From NCBI RefSeq assembly GCF_042680605.1, contig NZ_JBHUEE010000003.1, forward strand, positions 186,001 through 250,000: a stretch of DNA of 64,000 nt. The letters are read 5' to 3'. Of the stretch, positions 23,650 to 32,429 are shown piece by piece (positions within the stretch are counted from its first letter, which is position 1; each line of letters starts with the position of its first letter). A program made the position numbers and the translations under genes. Under the pieces are notes generated by a model. That model was not told the DNA's origin and did no database searches. It was given only the letters and a program-made list of their open reading frames with translations. Source of the stretch: Allobogoriella deserti. GTDB lineage: Bacteria > Actinomycetota > Actinomycetes > Actinomycetales > Actinomycetaceae.

Positions 23650-24807
23650 TCAGACCCTCCGGTCGGACCGATCCAGTCCCGCCAGCTGCCGGGCCAGGGC
23701 GCGCTGGAAGGCCGGGAGCCGGCCGACCAGGGAGAGGGCGGCATTGCGCACCGGCCGCGCCGCGCCGGGCACCGTGGCCAGCGACGTGAGCCGTCCGGCG
23801 AGGCGGATGACCTGGCGAGCCTTGGGCAGCTGGACCTCCGAGTAGGTGTCGAGCGCCGCGTCCGAGTCACCATCCAGCACGCGGGCGAGGGCTTCGCCGA
23901 GATGGACGGCGTCGTCGAGGCCAAGGTTCATACCCTGACCACCGGCGGGCGAGTGGACGTGGGAGGCGTCGCCCGCGAGCAGGATCCGCCCGGCGCGGAA
24001 GGACTCGGCAAGCCGTTCGTGCACTCGAAATCGGGAGCCCCAGACCACCTCCTGGACCACCGCGGGCCACCGCTTCGGACCGCGAACATCGAGCAGGCGC
24101 TGGACGAAAGGGACGTCGGGATGCTCGGGCGCCTCGGAGACAGCGGCCACGACCCGGTGCAGTCCGTCGGGCAGAGGGGCGAGAACGAGCGTCCCGGCCG
24201 GCGAGAAGTAGAGGATGACGTCTCGGCCAGGCACACCGGAGCTGAGCCTGATGTCGGCAAGGCTGAACGACTGCGATGCCGTATCTCCGCTGAAGCTGAT
24301 GCCGGACTGCTCGCGCACCGTGCTGTGCATCCCGTCGGCGCCGACGACGTACTCCGCCCGGATGCGGCGCCCGCCATCCAGGATGGCGAGGACCCCGTCG
24401 ACCTCCTGGTCGAGTCGGTCGACGGCGACGGGCCGGACCACATCGCCCCCGAGCTCCCGGAGCCGAGCGAGCAGGTAGGCCTCGGTGTCCGCCTGCGAGA
24501 GCATCAGGGCGTACGGGTAGTCGGTGGGGAGGGTCGTGAACGGCGCCGGGATCAGGATCGCGTCCCGGTCACGAACGGTGAACCGGGGCGTGTGGACCCC
24601 GCGGTCGACCATCTGCCGAACCACGCCGTACGGACTGAGCAGCTCAAGGGTGCGCGGATGCACCACCGCAGCGCGGGAGGTGTTCGCCGCCTCGGCCTGT
24701 GCATCGACGACGGTGACCGCGTGGCCGTGATGACGCAGTACGACGGCGGTGGCCAGCCCCACCGGGCCAGCTCCGACGACCAGGACGCGGGTGGTCGAGG
24801 GCAGCAT
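23650..24807 (-). CDS. FAD-dependent monooxygenase (aromatic hydroxylase type)
   Basis: Flavoprotein monooxygenase, 385 aa, of the p-hydroxybenzoate hydroxylase group. It shows the FAD-binding GXGXXG motif (GAGPVGLATA, 12-21), the DG motif (YVVGADGMHSTVR) and GDASHVHSPAGGQGMNLGLDDAVHL near the C-terminus. This class hydroxylates phenolic or polyketide-like compounds using NAD(P)H and O2. It is shorter than three-domain PheA-type enzymes. The gene is divergent from a TetR regulator, and the 88-bp gap carries two near-identical palindromes, so it is very probably repressed by that regulator and induced by an aromatic or antibiotic-like compound. Confidence 0.9.
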   Translation of the reverse strand: MLPSTTRVLVVGAGPVGLATAVVLRHHGHAVTVVDAQAEAANTSRAAVVHPRTLELLSPYGVVRQMVDRGVHTPRFTVRDRDAILIPAPFTTLPTDYPYALMLSQADTEAYLLARLRELGGDVVRPVAVDRLDQEVDGVLAILDGGRRIRAEYVVGADGMHSTVREQSGISFSGDTASQSFSLADIRLSSGVPGRDVILYFSPAGTLVLAPLPDGLHRVVAAVSEAPEHPDVPFVQRLLDVRGPKRWPAVVQEVVWGSRFRVHERLAESFRAGRILLAGDASHVHSPAGGQGMNLGLDDAVHLGEALARVLDGDSDAALDTYSEVQLPKARQVIRLAGRLTSLATVPGAARPVRNAALSLVGRLPAFQRALARQLAGLDRSDRRV

Positions 24808-24824
24808 GGGCGGTTCCTTCCGAA

Positions 24825-24840
24825 GTCAACGCGTGTTGAC
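24825..24840. promoter_or_regulatory. TetR operator O1
   Basis: GTCAACGCGTGTTGAC: arms GTCAAC/GTTGAC are identical to those of O2, with a non-palindromic 4-bp centre. It lies 18 bp upstream of the monooxygenase start codon. Confidence 0.8.
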
Positions 24841-24860
24841 CTCAGTCGATCATCACCTGA

Positions 24861-24889
24861 CGGACAAGTCAACAGCTGTTGACTAACAT
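24861..24889 (+). promoter_or_regulatory. tetR promoter with operator O2 (24868-24883) in its spacer
   Basis: GTCAACAGCTGTTGAC is a perfect 16-bp palindrome. It sits exactly between a -35-like CGGACA (24861-24866) and a -10 TAACAT (24884-24889) with 17-bp spacing. Transcription would start at about the ATG (24896), so the message is probably leaderless. On the other strand, the TTGACT at the operator edge could be the -35 of the monooxygenase promoter. Confidence 0.75.
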
Positions 24890-24895
24890 CGAGAC

Positions 24896-25444
24896 ATGAG
24901 ACGCTCCGCCGCCGAGACCACGCAGCTGATCCGCGCCTCCGCCCGCGAGCGGTTCGCCCGCGACGGATACGACGGCACGACGATCCGCGCCATCGCGCAG
25001 GACGTCGGGATCGACCCAGCCCTGGTCATGCGCCGCGTCGGATCGAAGGAAGCGCTGTTCGCCGACGTCGTCGACCTCGACCTGCGACTGCCTGACCTGT
25101 CCCGCGTGCCGGCTGAGGAGATCGGAGCCGTGCTCGCCGCGCACTTCCTGGATCGCTGGGAAGGGGAGGATGAGCTGCTGACGATCCTGCTGCGCTCGGC
25201 GGCCACCACACCGGCGGCCGCCGACCGGCTCCGCGCCATCTTCGCCGACCAGGTGGTCGGGGCCATGCAGAAGCTCGGACTCGATCGGTCCGACGCGACG
25301 TACCGGGCAGGTCTGGTCGCGACCCAGATGCTAGGCCTGGGGATGTGCCGCTACATCCTCCAACTCCCCCCGGTCGTCGACATGGAGCGCGACCAGGTGG
25401 TCGGCACCGTCGGACCGACGCTGCAGCGCTACCTCATCGCGTGA
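24896..25444 (+). CDS. TetR-family repressor of the monooxygenase
   Basis: Regulator of 182 aa. HTH region: RFARDGYDGTTIRAIAQDVGIDPALVMRRVGSKEALFADVV (about 20-60). The C-terminal ligand domain (LLRSAATTPAAADRLRAIFADQVVGAMQKLG...LGMCRYILQLPP) is like TetR_C_17-type proteins of actinobacteria. It is probably translated from a leaderless mRNA. It is divergent from the FAD monooxygenase and flanked by two matching operators, the clearest regulator-target pair in the window. Confidence 0.93.
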   Translation: MRRSAAETTQLIRASARERFARDGYDGTTIRAIAQDVGIDPALVMRRVGSKEALFADVVDLDLRLPDLSRVPAEEIGAVLAAHFLDRWEGEDELLTILLRSAATTPAAADRLRAIFADQVVGAMQKLGLDRSDATYRAGLVATQMLGLGMCRYILQLPPVVDMERDQVVGTVGPTLQRYLIA

Positions 25445-25538
25445 GCTGGGTGCGCCGTACCTCCCAGATCGCGCCGAGCTCGGCCATGGTTGTCCGGTCG
25501 AGCTCGACGCGTGCGGCCGCAGGCCGGGGCACTGACCG

Positions 25539-27872
25539 TCAGTCGACGACGGCCGGCGTCGTCATCACGCGAGCGCCCTCGACCTCGCGCACCTGACCAG
25601 TGATCGCGAAGTCCGCCATCGTCCGCAGGTCGCCGGCGGACCGGCCGGCACCGAGGGTGAAGCTGCCGGGCTCGACGATCCGCCGCTGGTCGATGCCGGT
25701 GAACGACGTCCGCTCGGCGTGCAGCCGGAAGGTCACGCGCCGGGTCTGCCCGGGCTCGAGCGTGAGGCGCTGGTAACCCACGAGCTCACGGACGGGGCGG
25801 GTCACCTGGGCCACATGGTCGCTGAGGTAGAGCTGGACCACCTCGTCGGTGGTGCGCTCGCCGGTGTTGGTCACCGCAACAGTGGCCTCCACGGCGGCGT
25901 CGGTCGCGATCTCCGTGGCGGACAGGCTCAACTCTCCGTACTCGAGCGTGGTGTAGCTCAACCCGTGGCCGAACGGGTACAGCGGTGTCGGGTCGAGGTT
26001 CGAGACGCCGTCGGACCGCTGCCCCAGCTTCGGGGCCAGGTAGGTGCTCGGCTGCCCGCCCGCGTGCGCGGGCACGCCGACGGGCAGCCGTCCGGAGGGA
26101 TTGATGCGGCCGGAGAGCACGCCGGCGATCGCGGCGCCACCCTCCTCACCGGGGAAGAAGGCCTGGACGACGGCGCGGCACCGGTCGGCGTAGTCGCCAA
26201 GGGCGTAGGGGCGTCCCGAGACCACGACGAGCACCACCGGCGTCCCGGTCCCCAGAACGGCCTCGACGAGCTCGGCCTGCGAGCCGGGCAGGGTGAGATC
26301 CTCCACGTCGCACCCTTCGCCGGAGGTCCCGCGGCCGAACAGCGAGGCCAGGTCGCCCACGGTCACGACGGCGACGTCGCTGCGCCTGGCCAGGTCGACC
26401 GCGGCCTCGATGCCGCTGGGGTCCGGCTCCAGGATGGGGCAGCCGAGCTGGTGCTCGACGTCGGCCTGAGGCCATTCGCGCCGCAACGAGTCCAGCAGCG
26501 TCGGGATCTCGACGCCGTTCTCCTCCGAGCCCATCCGCCCCATGATGTGGTTCGGGAAGGAGTAGCACCCGAGGAAGGTGCGCGCCTCGATCGCCGAGGG
26601 ACCGATGACGGCGACGCTCTTCCCCGCCGTCTCCAGCGGAAGCGTGCCGTCGTTGTCGAGCAGGATCACGGACTTCTCCGCGATCTCGGCGGCCAGTGCG
26701 CGGTTCGCCGGAGAGTCGAGCTCGGCGTGGTTCTCGTCGCCGTCGTGCTCCCAGGCACCATCGAGCAGACCGAGCTCGACCTTCTGAGTCAGGACGCGGC
26801 GCACGGCCACATCGAGCACGCTCTCCTCGAGTCGGCCGTCGCGCACCAGGTCCGGCAGGTGCCGGAAGCCGCCGGTCATCGGCAGCTCGACGTCCAGGCC
26901 GGCGGACAGGGCGAGCCGTGCGGCGTCCGTCAGATCCGCGGCCACCTGGTGCATGAGCTCGAGGAAGTTCACCGACCAGTAGTCGGAGACGACCGTGCCG
27001 TCGAAGCCCCACCGCTCGCGCAGCAGCTCGGTGAGCAGCCGGCGGGAGGCGGCCGGCGCCTCGCCGTCGACGTCGGCGTAGGAGTTCATCACCGACCGCA
27101 CGCCGCCCTCGCGGACGGCCATCTCGAACGGCGGCAGCACGACGTCGGCGAACTCGCGCGGACCCATCGGCACGGGCGCGTGGTTGCGTGCCGCCCGCGA
27201 GGCCGAGTACCCGGCGAAGTGCTTGAGCGTGGCGATGATCCCGGCGTCCTGCATGCCGCGCACGTAGGCGGTGCCCACGGTGGCGACGAGGTACGGATCC
27301 TCGCCGATGGTCTCCTCCACGCGCCCCCAGCGGTAGTCGCGGACCACGTCCAGCACCGGTGCGAGACCCTGGTGGACACCGACAGCGCGCATGTCGGACC
27401 CGATGGCGTTCCCCATCCGGGCGATCAGCTCGGGCTCGAAGGTGGCGCCCCAGGACAGCGGCACCGGGAAGCAGGTGGCGCCGAGGGCGGTGAAGCCGGC
27501 GAGGCACTCCTCGTGCACCACGGCCGCGATGTTGAACCGCGAGGCCTCCGCGACCTGGCGCTGCATCTCCCGCAGGGCGGGTACGCCGTCGGGCACCGTC
27601 AACGGACCGGACCCGTAGAACCGGGTGAGTTGACCGAGCCCGTGCTCGATCGCCTCGGGGAAGGTGACGGCGGCGCTGGTCATCGCGTTCTGCATGGGCG
27701 CGACGTCGCCCCCGTTGAGCGGGTCCTGGGCCCAGAAGCTACCGAGCTGGGCGGCCTTCTCCTCCAGCGTCATGCCCGAGAGCACGGCCTCGACACGGTC
27801 GGCCACGCTCGTGCCGGGATCGTCCTGGGAGTCCCGGGTCGCGGTGGTTGTGGCGGCGCCGTCGTCGGTCAT
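25539..27872 (-). CDS. GH3 glycoside hydrolase (xylosidase/glucosidase-like)
   Basis: Intracellular exo-glycosidase, 777 aa, three-part GH3: (beta/alpha)8 barrel, alpha/beta sandwich and C-terminal fibronectin III-like domain. Nucleophile Asp297 lies in TVVSDYWSVNFL; other barrel residues are KHF (218-220) and the GYSASRAARNHAP substrate loop also seen in actinobacterial beta-xylosidases. No signal peptide, so it acts on imported oligosaccharides. The ATG at 27872 follows GGAGG by 7 nt. It is downstream of the ABC transporter genes (85-bp gap). It is a paralogue of the second GH3 at 60.6 kb. Beta-xylosidase is favoured over beta-glucosidase, but not certain. Confidence 0.92.
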   Translation of the reverse strand: MTDDGAATTTATRDSQDDPGTSVADRVEAVLSGMTLEEKAAQLGSFWAQDPLNGGDVAPMQNAMTSAAVTFPEAIEHGLGQLTRFYGSGPLTVPDGVPALREMQRQVAEASRFNIAAVVHEECLAGFTALGATCFPVPLSWGATFEPELIARMGNAIGSDMRAVGVHQGLAPVLDVVRDYRWGRVEETIGEDPYLVATVGTAYVRGMQDAGIIATLKHFAGYSASRAARNHAPVPMGPREFADVVLPPFEMAVREGGVRSVMNSYADVDGEAPAASRRLLTELLRERWGFDGTVVSDYWSVNFLELMHQVAADLTDAARLALSAGLDVELPMTGGFRHLPDLVRDGRLEESVLDVAVRRVLTQKVELGLLDGAWEHDGDENHAELDSPANRALAAEIAEKSVILLDNDGTLPLETAGKSVAVIGPSAIEARTFLGCYSFPNHIMGRMGSEENGVEIPTLLDSLRREWPQADVEHQLGCPILEPDPSGIEAAVDLARRSDVAVVTVGDLASLFGRGTSGEGCDVEDLTLPGSQAELVEAVLGTGTPVVLVVVSGRPYALGDYADRCRAVVQAFFPGEEGGAAIAGVLSGRINPSGRLPVGVPAHAGGQPSTYLAPKLGQRSDGVSNLDPTPLYPFGHGLSYTTLEYGELSLSATEIATDAAVEATVAVTNTGERTTDEVVQLYLSDHVAQVTRPVRELVGYQRLTLEPGQTRRVTFRLHAERTSFTGIDQRRIVEPGSFTLGAGRSAGDLRTMADFAITGQVREVEGARVMTTPAVVD

Positions 27873-27957
27873 CGATTGCCTCCGGTGTCGGGTTCGGTTT
27901 TCGTCATCGAATCGGTTCTTCGGTCGGGTGAGCGGTATGCGGCTCCTCGCCCCCGCG

Positions 27958-28779
27958 CTACTTGCCGAATCCTGCCGTCAGGCCGCTGACGAGCTGGCGC
28001 CGGCCCACGATGTAAGCCGCGAAGATCGGCAGCACCGAGAGCGTGACGGCCGCCAGGACGGCGGGCACGTTGGTCGAGAACTCACCCTGATAGGACCAGA
28101 GCGAGAGCGGCAGCACGCGCACCTCGGAGCTCTGCGTGAGCACGAGCGGGAACAGGAAGCCGTTCCACACCTGCAGCGCCTGGTAGATCCCGACGGTCAT
28201 CAACGCCGGCCGGGACAGCGGCAGCACGAGGGTGACCAGCATCCGCCACTCCCCTGCGCCGTCGACCCGCATGGACTCGAAGAGCTCCCCGGGGATGTCG
28301 CGGACGAAGTTGACGGTGATGAGCACACTGATCGGGATGCCGAACGCGATGTACGGCAGGATCAGCCCCCACACGGTGTCGTACACACCGAGCTCGACGA
28401 TCAGGTAGTAGACGGGGATGATCGTCGCCTGCAGCGGGATCGCGATGCCCAGCAGGATGAGCTGCAGCGTGTGGCGGGCCAGCCGAGTCCCCGACCGTAC
28501 GAGGTAGTACGAGGCCATCAGGGAGACGGCGAGGATGACGACGACCGCGATGATCGTCACCAGCAGGCTGTTGCCGAGGTAGAGCAGGAAGTCGTTCTCG
28601 AGCACGATCCGGTACGGCTCGAGCGACGGGTTCGACGGGATCGAGAGCGGGTTCTCGTTGTAGTAGTCCTCCTGCGGCCGCAGGCTGGTGACGATGATGT
28701 AGTAGATCGGGACGATGACGACGATCAACCACAGCCAGCCGCCGAGCCCACCGAGGATGTTGGGACGCTTGTCTTCCAT
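27958..28779 (-). CDS. Carbohydrate ABC transporter permease (MalG type)
   Basis: Inner-membrane permease of the CUT1 family, 273 aa, six membrane segments. The EAA-type loop that contacts the ATPase is ELFESMRVDGAGEWRMLVTLVLPLSRPALM, and the C-terminus (FVSG-like QLVSGLTAGFGK) is typical. The ATG shares its A with the upstream permease stop (TGATG), so the start is clear; a longer frame upstream is shadow. It pairs with the MalF-type permease. No ATPase gene is in the unit, so a shared MsmX/MsiK-like ATPase must serve it. Confidence 0.94.
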   Translation of the reverse strand: MEDKRPNILGGLGGWLWLIVVIVPIYYIIVTSLRPQEDYYNENPLSIPSNPSLEPYRIVLENDFLLYLGNSLLVTIIAVVVILAVSLMASYYLVRSGTRLARHTLQLILLGIAIPLQATIIPVYYLIVELGVYDTVWGLILPYIAFGIPISVLITVNFVRDIPGELFESMRVDGAGEWRMLVTLVLPLSRPALMTVGIYQALQVWNGFLFPLVLTQSSEVRVLPLSLWSYQGEFSTNVPAVLAAVTLSVLPIFAAYIVGRRQLVSGLTAGFGK

Positions 28780-29741
28780 CACAGACCTGCCTGCTGGCTC
28801 TCCATCCGGCTGGCGCCGGAGATCCGGTTGAGCGCCAGACCGAGCCCGAGACCGACCGCCACGAGGATGACGGCGACGGCGCTGGCCTGACCCATGTCGT
28901 AGCTGCGGAACCCGTTGAGGTACATGTCGAGCGGAAGGATCCGCGTCGCGTTGCCCGGTCCGCCGCCGGTGAGGACGAAGATGAGGTCGAAGTAGGTCAG
29001 TGACCCCACCAGCATCAGCGTCGACGACGTCACGATCGTGTACCGCAGCTGCGGGATGGTGATGTGGAAGAACTGCTGCACCCGACCGGCCCCGTCCAGC
29101 GTGGCTGCCTCGTACATCGAGGCGGGGATCTGCCGCACACCGGCCTGGTACAGCAGCGAGTGGAGCGGCACGAAGGACCAGCCGACGACGAAGACGACGA
29201 CGTACAGCGCCAGGTCTGGGTTGCCGAGCCAGTTCTGGTTGAGCAGCTCGGTGCCGAAGGCGCGCGCCAGTCCGAAGTTCGGGTCGAGGAGCGATTGGAA
29301 GGTGATACCGATCGCGGCGGCGGAGAACAGCAGCGGCAGGAAGTACAGCACCGAGAGCACGGCACGGTAGCGCTGCCGGCCCGCCATGAACACGCCGAGC
29401 AGCAGCGCCACCGGCGCCTGGAATACGTAGGAGACGACGACGAACAGCGCCGTCAACCACATGGCCTGCCGGGTGACCGGGTCCGCGAACGTCTGTTGCC
29501 ACTTGCTCAGTCCCGCCCAGGCCGGCTCGCCGAGCCCGTCCCACTCCATGAAGGACAGCACGACGACGCCGGCGAGCGGGATCAGGGCGAACGCCCCGAA
29601 GAACACCAGGGCCGGCAGGACCATGAGGAAGGGCGGGCCGCCGGAACGCCCAGCCGTTCGGGTACCGCCGTTCTTGGTGCCCGGCTGCGGTGCGCGGCCT
29701 ACCGTCGTCTGCGGCAGCGGCGCCTCGGTCGAACTCGACAT
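28779..29741 (-). CDS. Carbohydrate ABC transporter permease (MalF type)
   Basis: CUT1 permease, 320 aa. After a ~45-residue charged N-terminal tail come six membrane segments beginning PPFLMVLPALVFFGAFALIPLAGVVVLSF. The coupling loop is YEAATLDGAGRVQQFFHITIPQLRYTI. The ATG at 29741 follows the binding-protein stop by 1 nt; an ATG at 29756 inside the previous gene would add five residues. Works with the next permease and the binding protein to import an oligosaccharide, most likely one cleaved by the downstream GH3. Confidence 0.94.
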   Translation of the reverse strand: MSSSTEAPLPQTTVGRAPQPGTKNGGTRTAGRSGGPPFLMVLPALVFFGAFALIPLAGVVVLSFMEWDGLGEPAWAGLSKWQQTFADPVTRQAMWLTALFVVVSYVFQAPVALLLGVFMAGRQRYRAVLSVLYFLPLLFSAAAIGITFQSLLDPNFGLARAFGTELLNQNWLGNPDLALYVVVFVVGWSFVPLHSLLYQAGVRQIPASMYEAATLDGAGRVQQFFHITIPQLRYTIVTSSTLMLVGSLTYFDLIFVLTGGGPGNATRILPLDMYLNGFRSYDMGQASAVAVILVAVGLGLGLALNRISGASRMESQQAGL

Positions 29742-29742
29742 G

Positions 29743-31056
29743 TCAGAGCGTGGCATTCATGTTGTCGACGAACTGCTGCGGGGTGATCTGGCCAAGGAAC
29801 AGCTGGCTGAGGTTGTTCAGCAGTTCCTGGGCCTGCCCGGGCGGGAGGGCCTGGTCCCAGGAGAGCTGGAAGTGCGGGGCCTCCTGGGCGAGTCCGTAGG
29901 AATAGGTGAGGAAGTCCGCGTTCTCGCTCTGGCCGAGCTGGTCCTCGATGCCCTGCACCGGCGGGACCGCGCCGGCGGCGATCATGTCCTCGATCTGGGC
30001 GTCGTCGTAGAGCTGGTCGCTGATCCACCCGAGTGCGGCCTCCTGAGCGCCCTCGGACGCGGCGGCGGAGACCGAGAAGACGTTGGCCGGGTTGCCGACG
30101 ATGTTCGCCGGGTCGCCCTCCCCGCCGTCGATCGTCGGGAAGGTCGTCCAGCCGAGCGAGCTCTCGGTGAATTCCGGCGCATCGGTGCGGAACGTCGCGT
30201 AGGCGGAGCTGAGCCACAGGATCATGGCGGCGCGGCCGGTGTGGACCAGCGCGATGTCCGCGTTCTGATCGGCCGCGACGGAGCCGTAGTTGTCGCCGAA
30301 CGCACCGGTGTCGACGAGCTCCTTGATCTTCGTGGTGGCGTCCAGGAACGCCGGGTGGGACCAGGCATCCGCCTCACCGTCGAGCACCGCCTGGAACGCC
30401 TCCGGGCCACCGGCGCGGTCGGTGAGGTACTGGATCCACTTCAGCTCGGGCCAGACGCTGGCGCCGGCCAGGGCGATCGGCAGGACGTCGGCCTCCTGGA
30501 AGGCGGCGCTGACCTCGAGCAGCTCGTCGTAGGTGGTGGGCACCTCGAGGCCGTGCTCGTCGAAGAGATCGCGGTTGTAGAAGAGCACCACGGGCTGGAC
30601 GTCGTTGACCGGGACGGCGTACGTGGCGCCGTCGACCTGGCCGTTCTGGGCGACGGAGGGCAGCAGTCGGTCCTGCAGGTCGCTGGTCGCGTCGGTGATG
30701 TCGACGACGTGGTCGTTGTTGACGTAATCGACGAGGGTGCCACCACCCCAGCTCAGCACGAGGGTCGGGGCGCGACCGGCGCCCACGGCGGTACGGATCC
30801 GCTCCTTGTAGGCGTCGTTCTCGAACTCCTCGACCGAGATCTCCTGGTCCGGGTTGACCTCGTTCCAGCGATCGATGGAGTCCTGGATGACGGGCCACAT
30901 CCCGCCGGTGAGGATCCAGGCGTTGGCGTCGCCGCCACCGCCGCCGTTGCCGTCGGGGTTCTCCCCGGGCTGGGTGCCGCCACCACAGGCGGACAGCACC
31001 ACCGCCATGGCCGAGGCTGCCGAGATTCCCAGGAACCCACGCCGTGAGTGCGTCAT
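29743..31056 (-). CDS. Sugar-binding lipoprotein of ABC transporter
   Basis: Extracellular solute-binding protein (family 1), 437 aa. The signal has a twin-Arg-like RRGFLGISAASAMAVVLSAC; the lipobox is LSAC, so it is a lipoprotein, possibly Tat-exported. Mature features: VIQDSIDRWNEVNPDQEISVEEFENDAYKERIRTAVGAGRAPTLVLSWGG, YAVPVNDVQPVVLFYNRDLFDEHGLEVPTTYDELL, typical of CUT1 sugar binders. The ATG at 31056 follows AAAGGA by 9 nt. First gene of the operon, divergent from a LacI regulator, with two matching palindromes in the 221-bp gap. Confidence 0.94.
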   Translation of the reverse strand: MTHSRRGFLGISAASAMAVVLSACGGGTQPGENPDGNGGGGGDANAWILTGGMWPVIQDSIDRWNEVNPDQEISVEEFENDAYKERIRTAVGAGRAPTLVLSWGGGTLVDYVNNDHVVDITDATSDLQDRLLPSVAQNGQVDGATYAVPVNDVQPVVLFYNRDLFDEHGLEVPTTYDELLEVSAAFQEADVLPIALAGASVWPELKWIQYLTDRAGGPEAFQAVLDGEADAWSHPAFLDATTKIKELVDTGAFGDNYGSVAADQNADIALVHTGRAAMILWLSSAYATFRTDAPEFTESSLGWTTFPTIDGGEGDPANIVGNPANVFSVSAAASEGAQEAALGWISDQLYDDAQIEDMIAAGAVPPVQGIEDQLGQSENADFLTYSYGLAQEAPHFQLSWDQALPPGQAQELLNNLSQLFLGQITPQQFVDNMNATL

Positions 31057-31116
31057 CGCAGTCGTCCTTTGCTGAGGCGGAGGTGGGAGGCCTGCCCTCC
31101 CACCGGTCGAACTGTA

Positions 31117-31130
31117 TCGGAACGTTTCGA
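31117..31130. promoter_or_regulatory. LacI-type operator near the binding-protein gene
   Basis: TCGGAACGTTTCGA is palindromic except for one position (CGGAA/TTTCG). It lies 61 bp upstream of the binding-protein start. A second, better copy is 130 bp away next to the lacI gene. Confidence 0.65.
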
Positions 31131-31246
31131 GCCGAATGGACGGTAGCAACCGGTCCACAGACCGTCAACGCGCGCGAAAAGGGCGCGCCGTGACCTGCAC
31201 AGATCCCGCTCACGGTCGCGGGCTGAATGCCGCTACCCTGTCGCTG

Positions 31247-31260
31247 CCGAAACATTTCGA
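31247..31260. promoter_or_regulatory. LacI-type operator near the lacI gene
   Basis: CCGAAACATTTCGA contains the perfect inverted repeat CGAAA-CA-TTTCG and ends 17 bp before the lacI start. Together with the site at 31117 it fits autoregulation and repression of the divergent operon, perhaps by looping. Confidence 0.7.
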
Positions 31261-31277
31261 CCTGAGAGGTGGAGACG

Positions 31278-32360
31278 ATGCAGTCCAAGCCCGGCCGCGT
31301 CACCCTGACGGAGGTGGCTCAGCAGGCGGGGGTGTCCAAGGCGACCGTCTCGAAGGTCCTCAACCGCCGGCCCGACGTCGCCGACTCGACGCGCGCGCAC
31401 GTCCAGACCGTGCTGGAATCCCTCGGCTACGAGCCGACGCACCGGGGCCGGCCCGAGGCCCGGCCGACCGTCTCCGTCCTGTTCAAGGACTTCGCGACCC
31501 TGTACTCCTCCGAGGTCCTGGCCGGCGTCGTCGGGGCGGCGCAGGAGCACGGCATCTCCGTCGTCGCCAGCAGCCTCGAGTCCGAGGGGCCGCCGAACGC
31601 CCTGACGCCGGCGTGGTTCGGCGAGCTCGCAGACCTCGGACACATCGGCCTCATCACGGTGACCACCACATTGAGCGGCGGTGAGGTGGCCGCATGCCGG
31701 CGCGCCGGGCTGCCACTGGTGGTCATCGACCCGGTCGAGGTCGGGCTGCAGGCGGACGAGTCGGTGCTCTCGGTCAGCGCGACGAACTGGAGCGGTGGCA
31801 TGCAGGCGACCGAGCACCTGCTGCAGCTCGGGCACCGTCGGATCGGCCTCGTCGGTGGACTGCCGGCTTCTCGGCCGGCCGAGCACCGGCTCCACGGCTA
31901 TCTCGCAGCCATGCAGCGCGCCGGCCTGGAGCCGGAGCCGGAGCTCATCGAGCTGGCCGGCTTCGCCTACGAGGACGGCCGCGATGCCGCCGGGCGCATG
32001 CTCGACCTGCCCGAGCCGCCGACGGCGATCGTCGCGGGATGTGACATCTCCGCCCTCGGGGTCATGGAGGCCTCGCGGTTGCGTGGCCTGCGACTGCCGG
32101 ACGACCTGAGCATCGTGGGTTTCGACGACTCCCTCGCCGCCTCCTGGTCCTCCCCGCAACTGACCACGGTGCGCCAACCGGTTCGGGAGATGGGTCGCGC
32201 CGCCCTGCGTGAGCTCCTGGCGTCCGTGCGCGGCCTCGCACCGGAGACACACCACCTCGAGCTTTCCACGGCGCTGGTGGTGCGGGACTCGACCGCGCGG
32301 CCGCGGGGCTCCGCGGAGCACGGTCGTGCGGAGGGCACGCGGCAGCGCGTGGCCGACTGA
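31278..32360 (+). CDS. LacI-family regulator of the first sugar operon
   Basis: Repressor of 360 aa. The HTH is VTLTEVAQQAGVSKATVSKVLNRRPDVADSTRAHVQTVLESLGY (residues 8-51), followed by a periplasmic-binding-protein-like effector domain (SVLFKDFATLYSSEVLAGVVGAAQEHG, HRRIGLVGGLPASRPAEHRLHGY, PTAIVAGCDISALGVMEASRLRGLRLPDDLSIVGFDDSLAASWSSPQLTTV). ATG at 31278 is chosen; a GTG at 31269 would add three residues. It is divergent from the ABC-GH3 operon and is a close relative of the LacI at 63.3 kb (same KVLNGRPDVA style recognition segment), which fits the similar operators. Confidence 0.94.
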   Translation: MQSKPGRVTLTEVAQQAGVSKATVSKVLNRRPDVADSTRAHVQTVLESLGYEPTHRGRPEARPTVSVLFKDFATLYSSEVLAGVVGAAQEHGISVVASSLESEGPPNALTPAWFGELADLGHIGLITVTTTLSGGEVAACRRAGLPLVVIDPVEVGLQADESVLSVSATNWSGGMQATEHLLQLGHRRIGLVGGLPASRPAEHRLHGYLAAMQRAGLEPEPELIELAGFAYEDGRDAAGRMLDLPEPPTAIVAGCDISALGVMEASRLRGLRLPDDLSIVGFDDSLAASWSSPQLTTVRQPVREMGRAALRELLASVRGLAPETHHLELSTALVVRDSTARPRGSAEHGRAEGTRQRVAD

Positions 32361-32429
32361 AAGCTCCCCCGCTCCGCCAGATCGCGGTGATTACCCAGGA
32401 CGAGGTCTCGTCGAGGACAGCAGCCGCAG

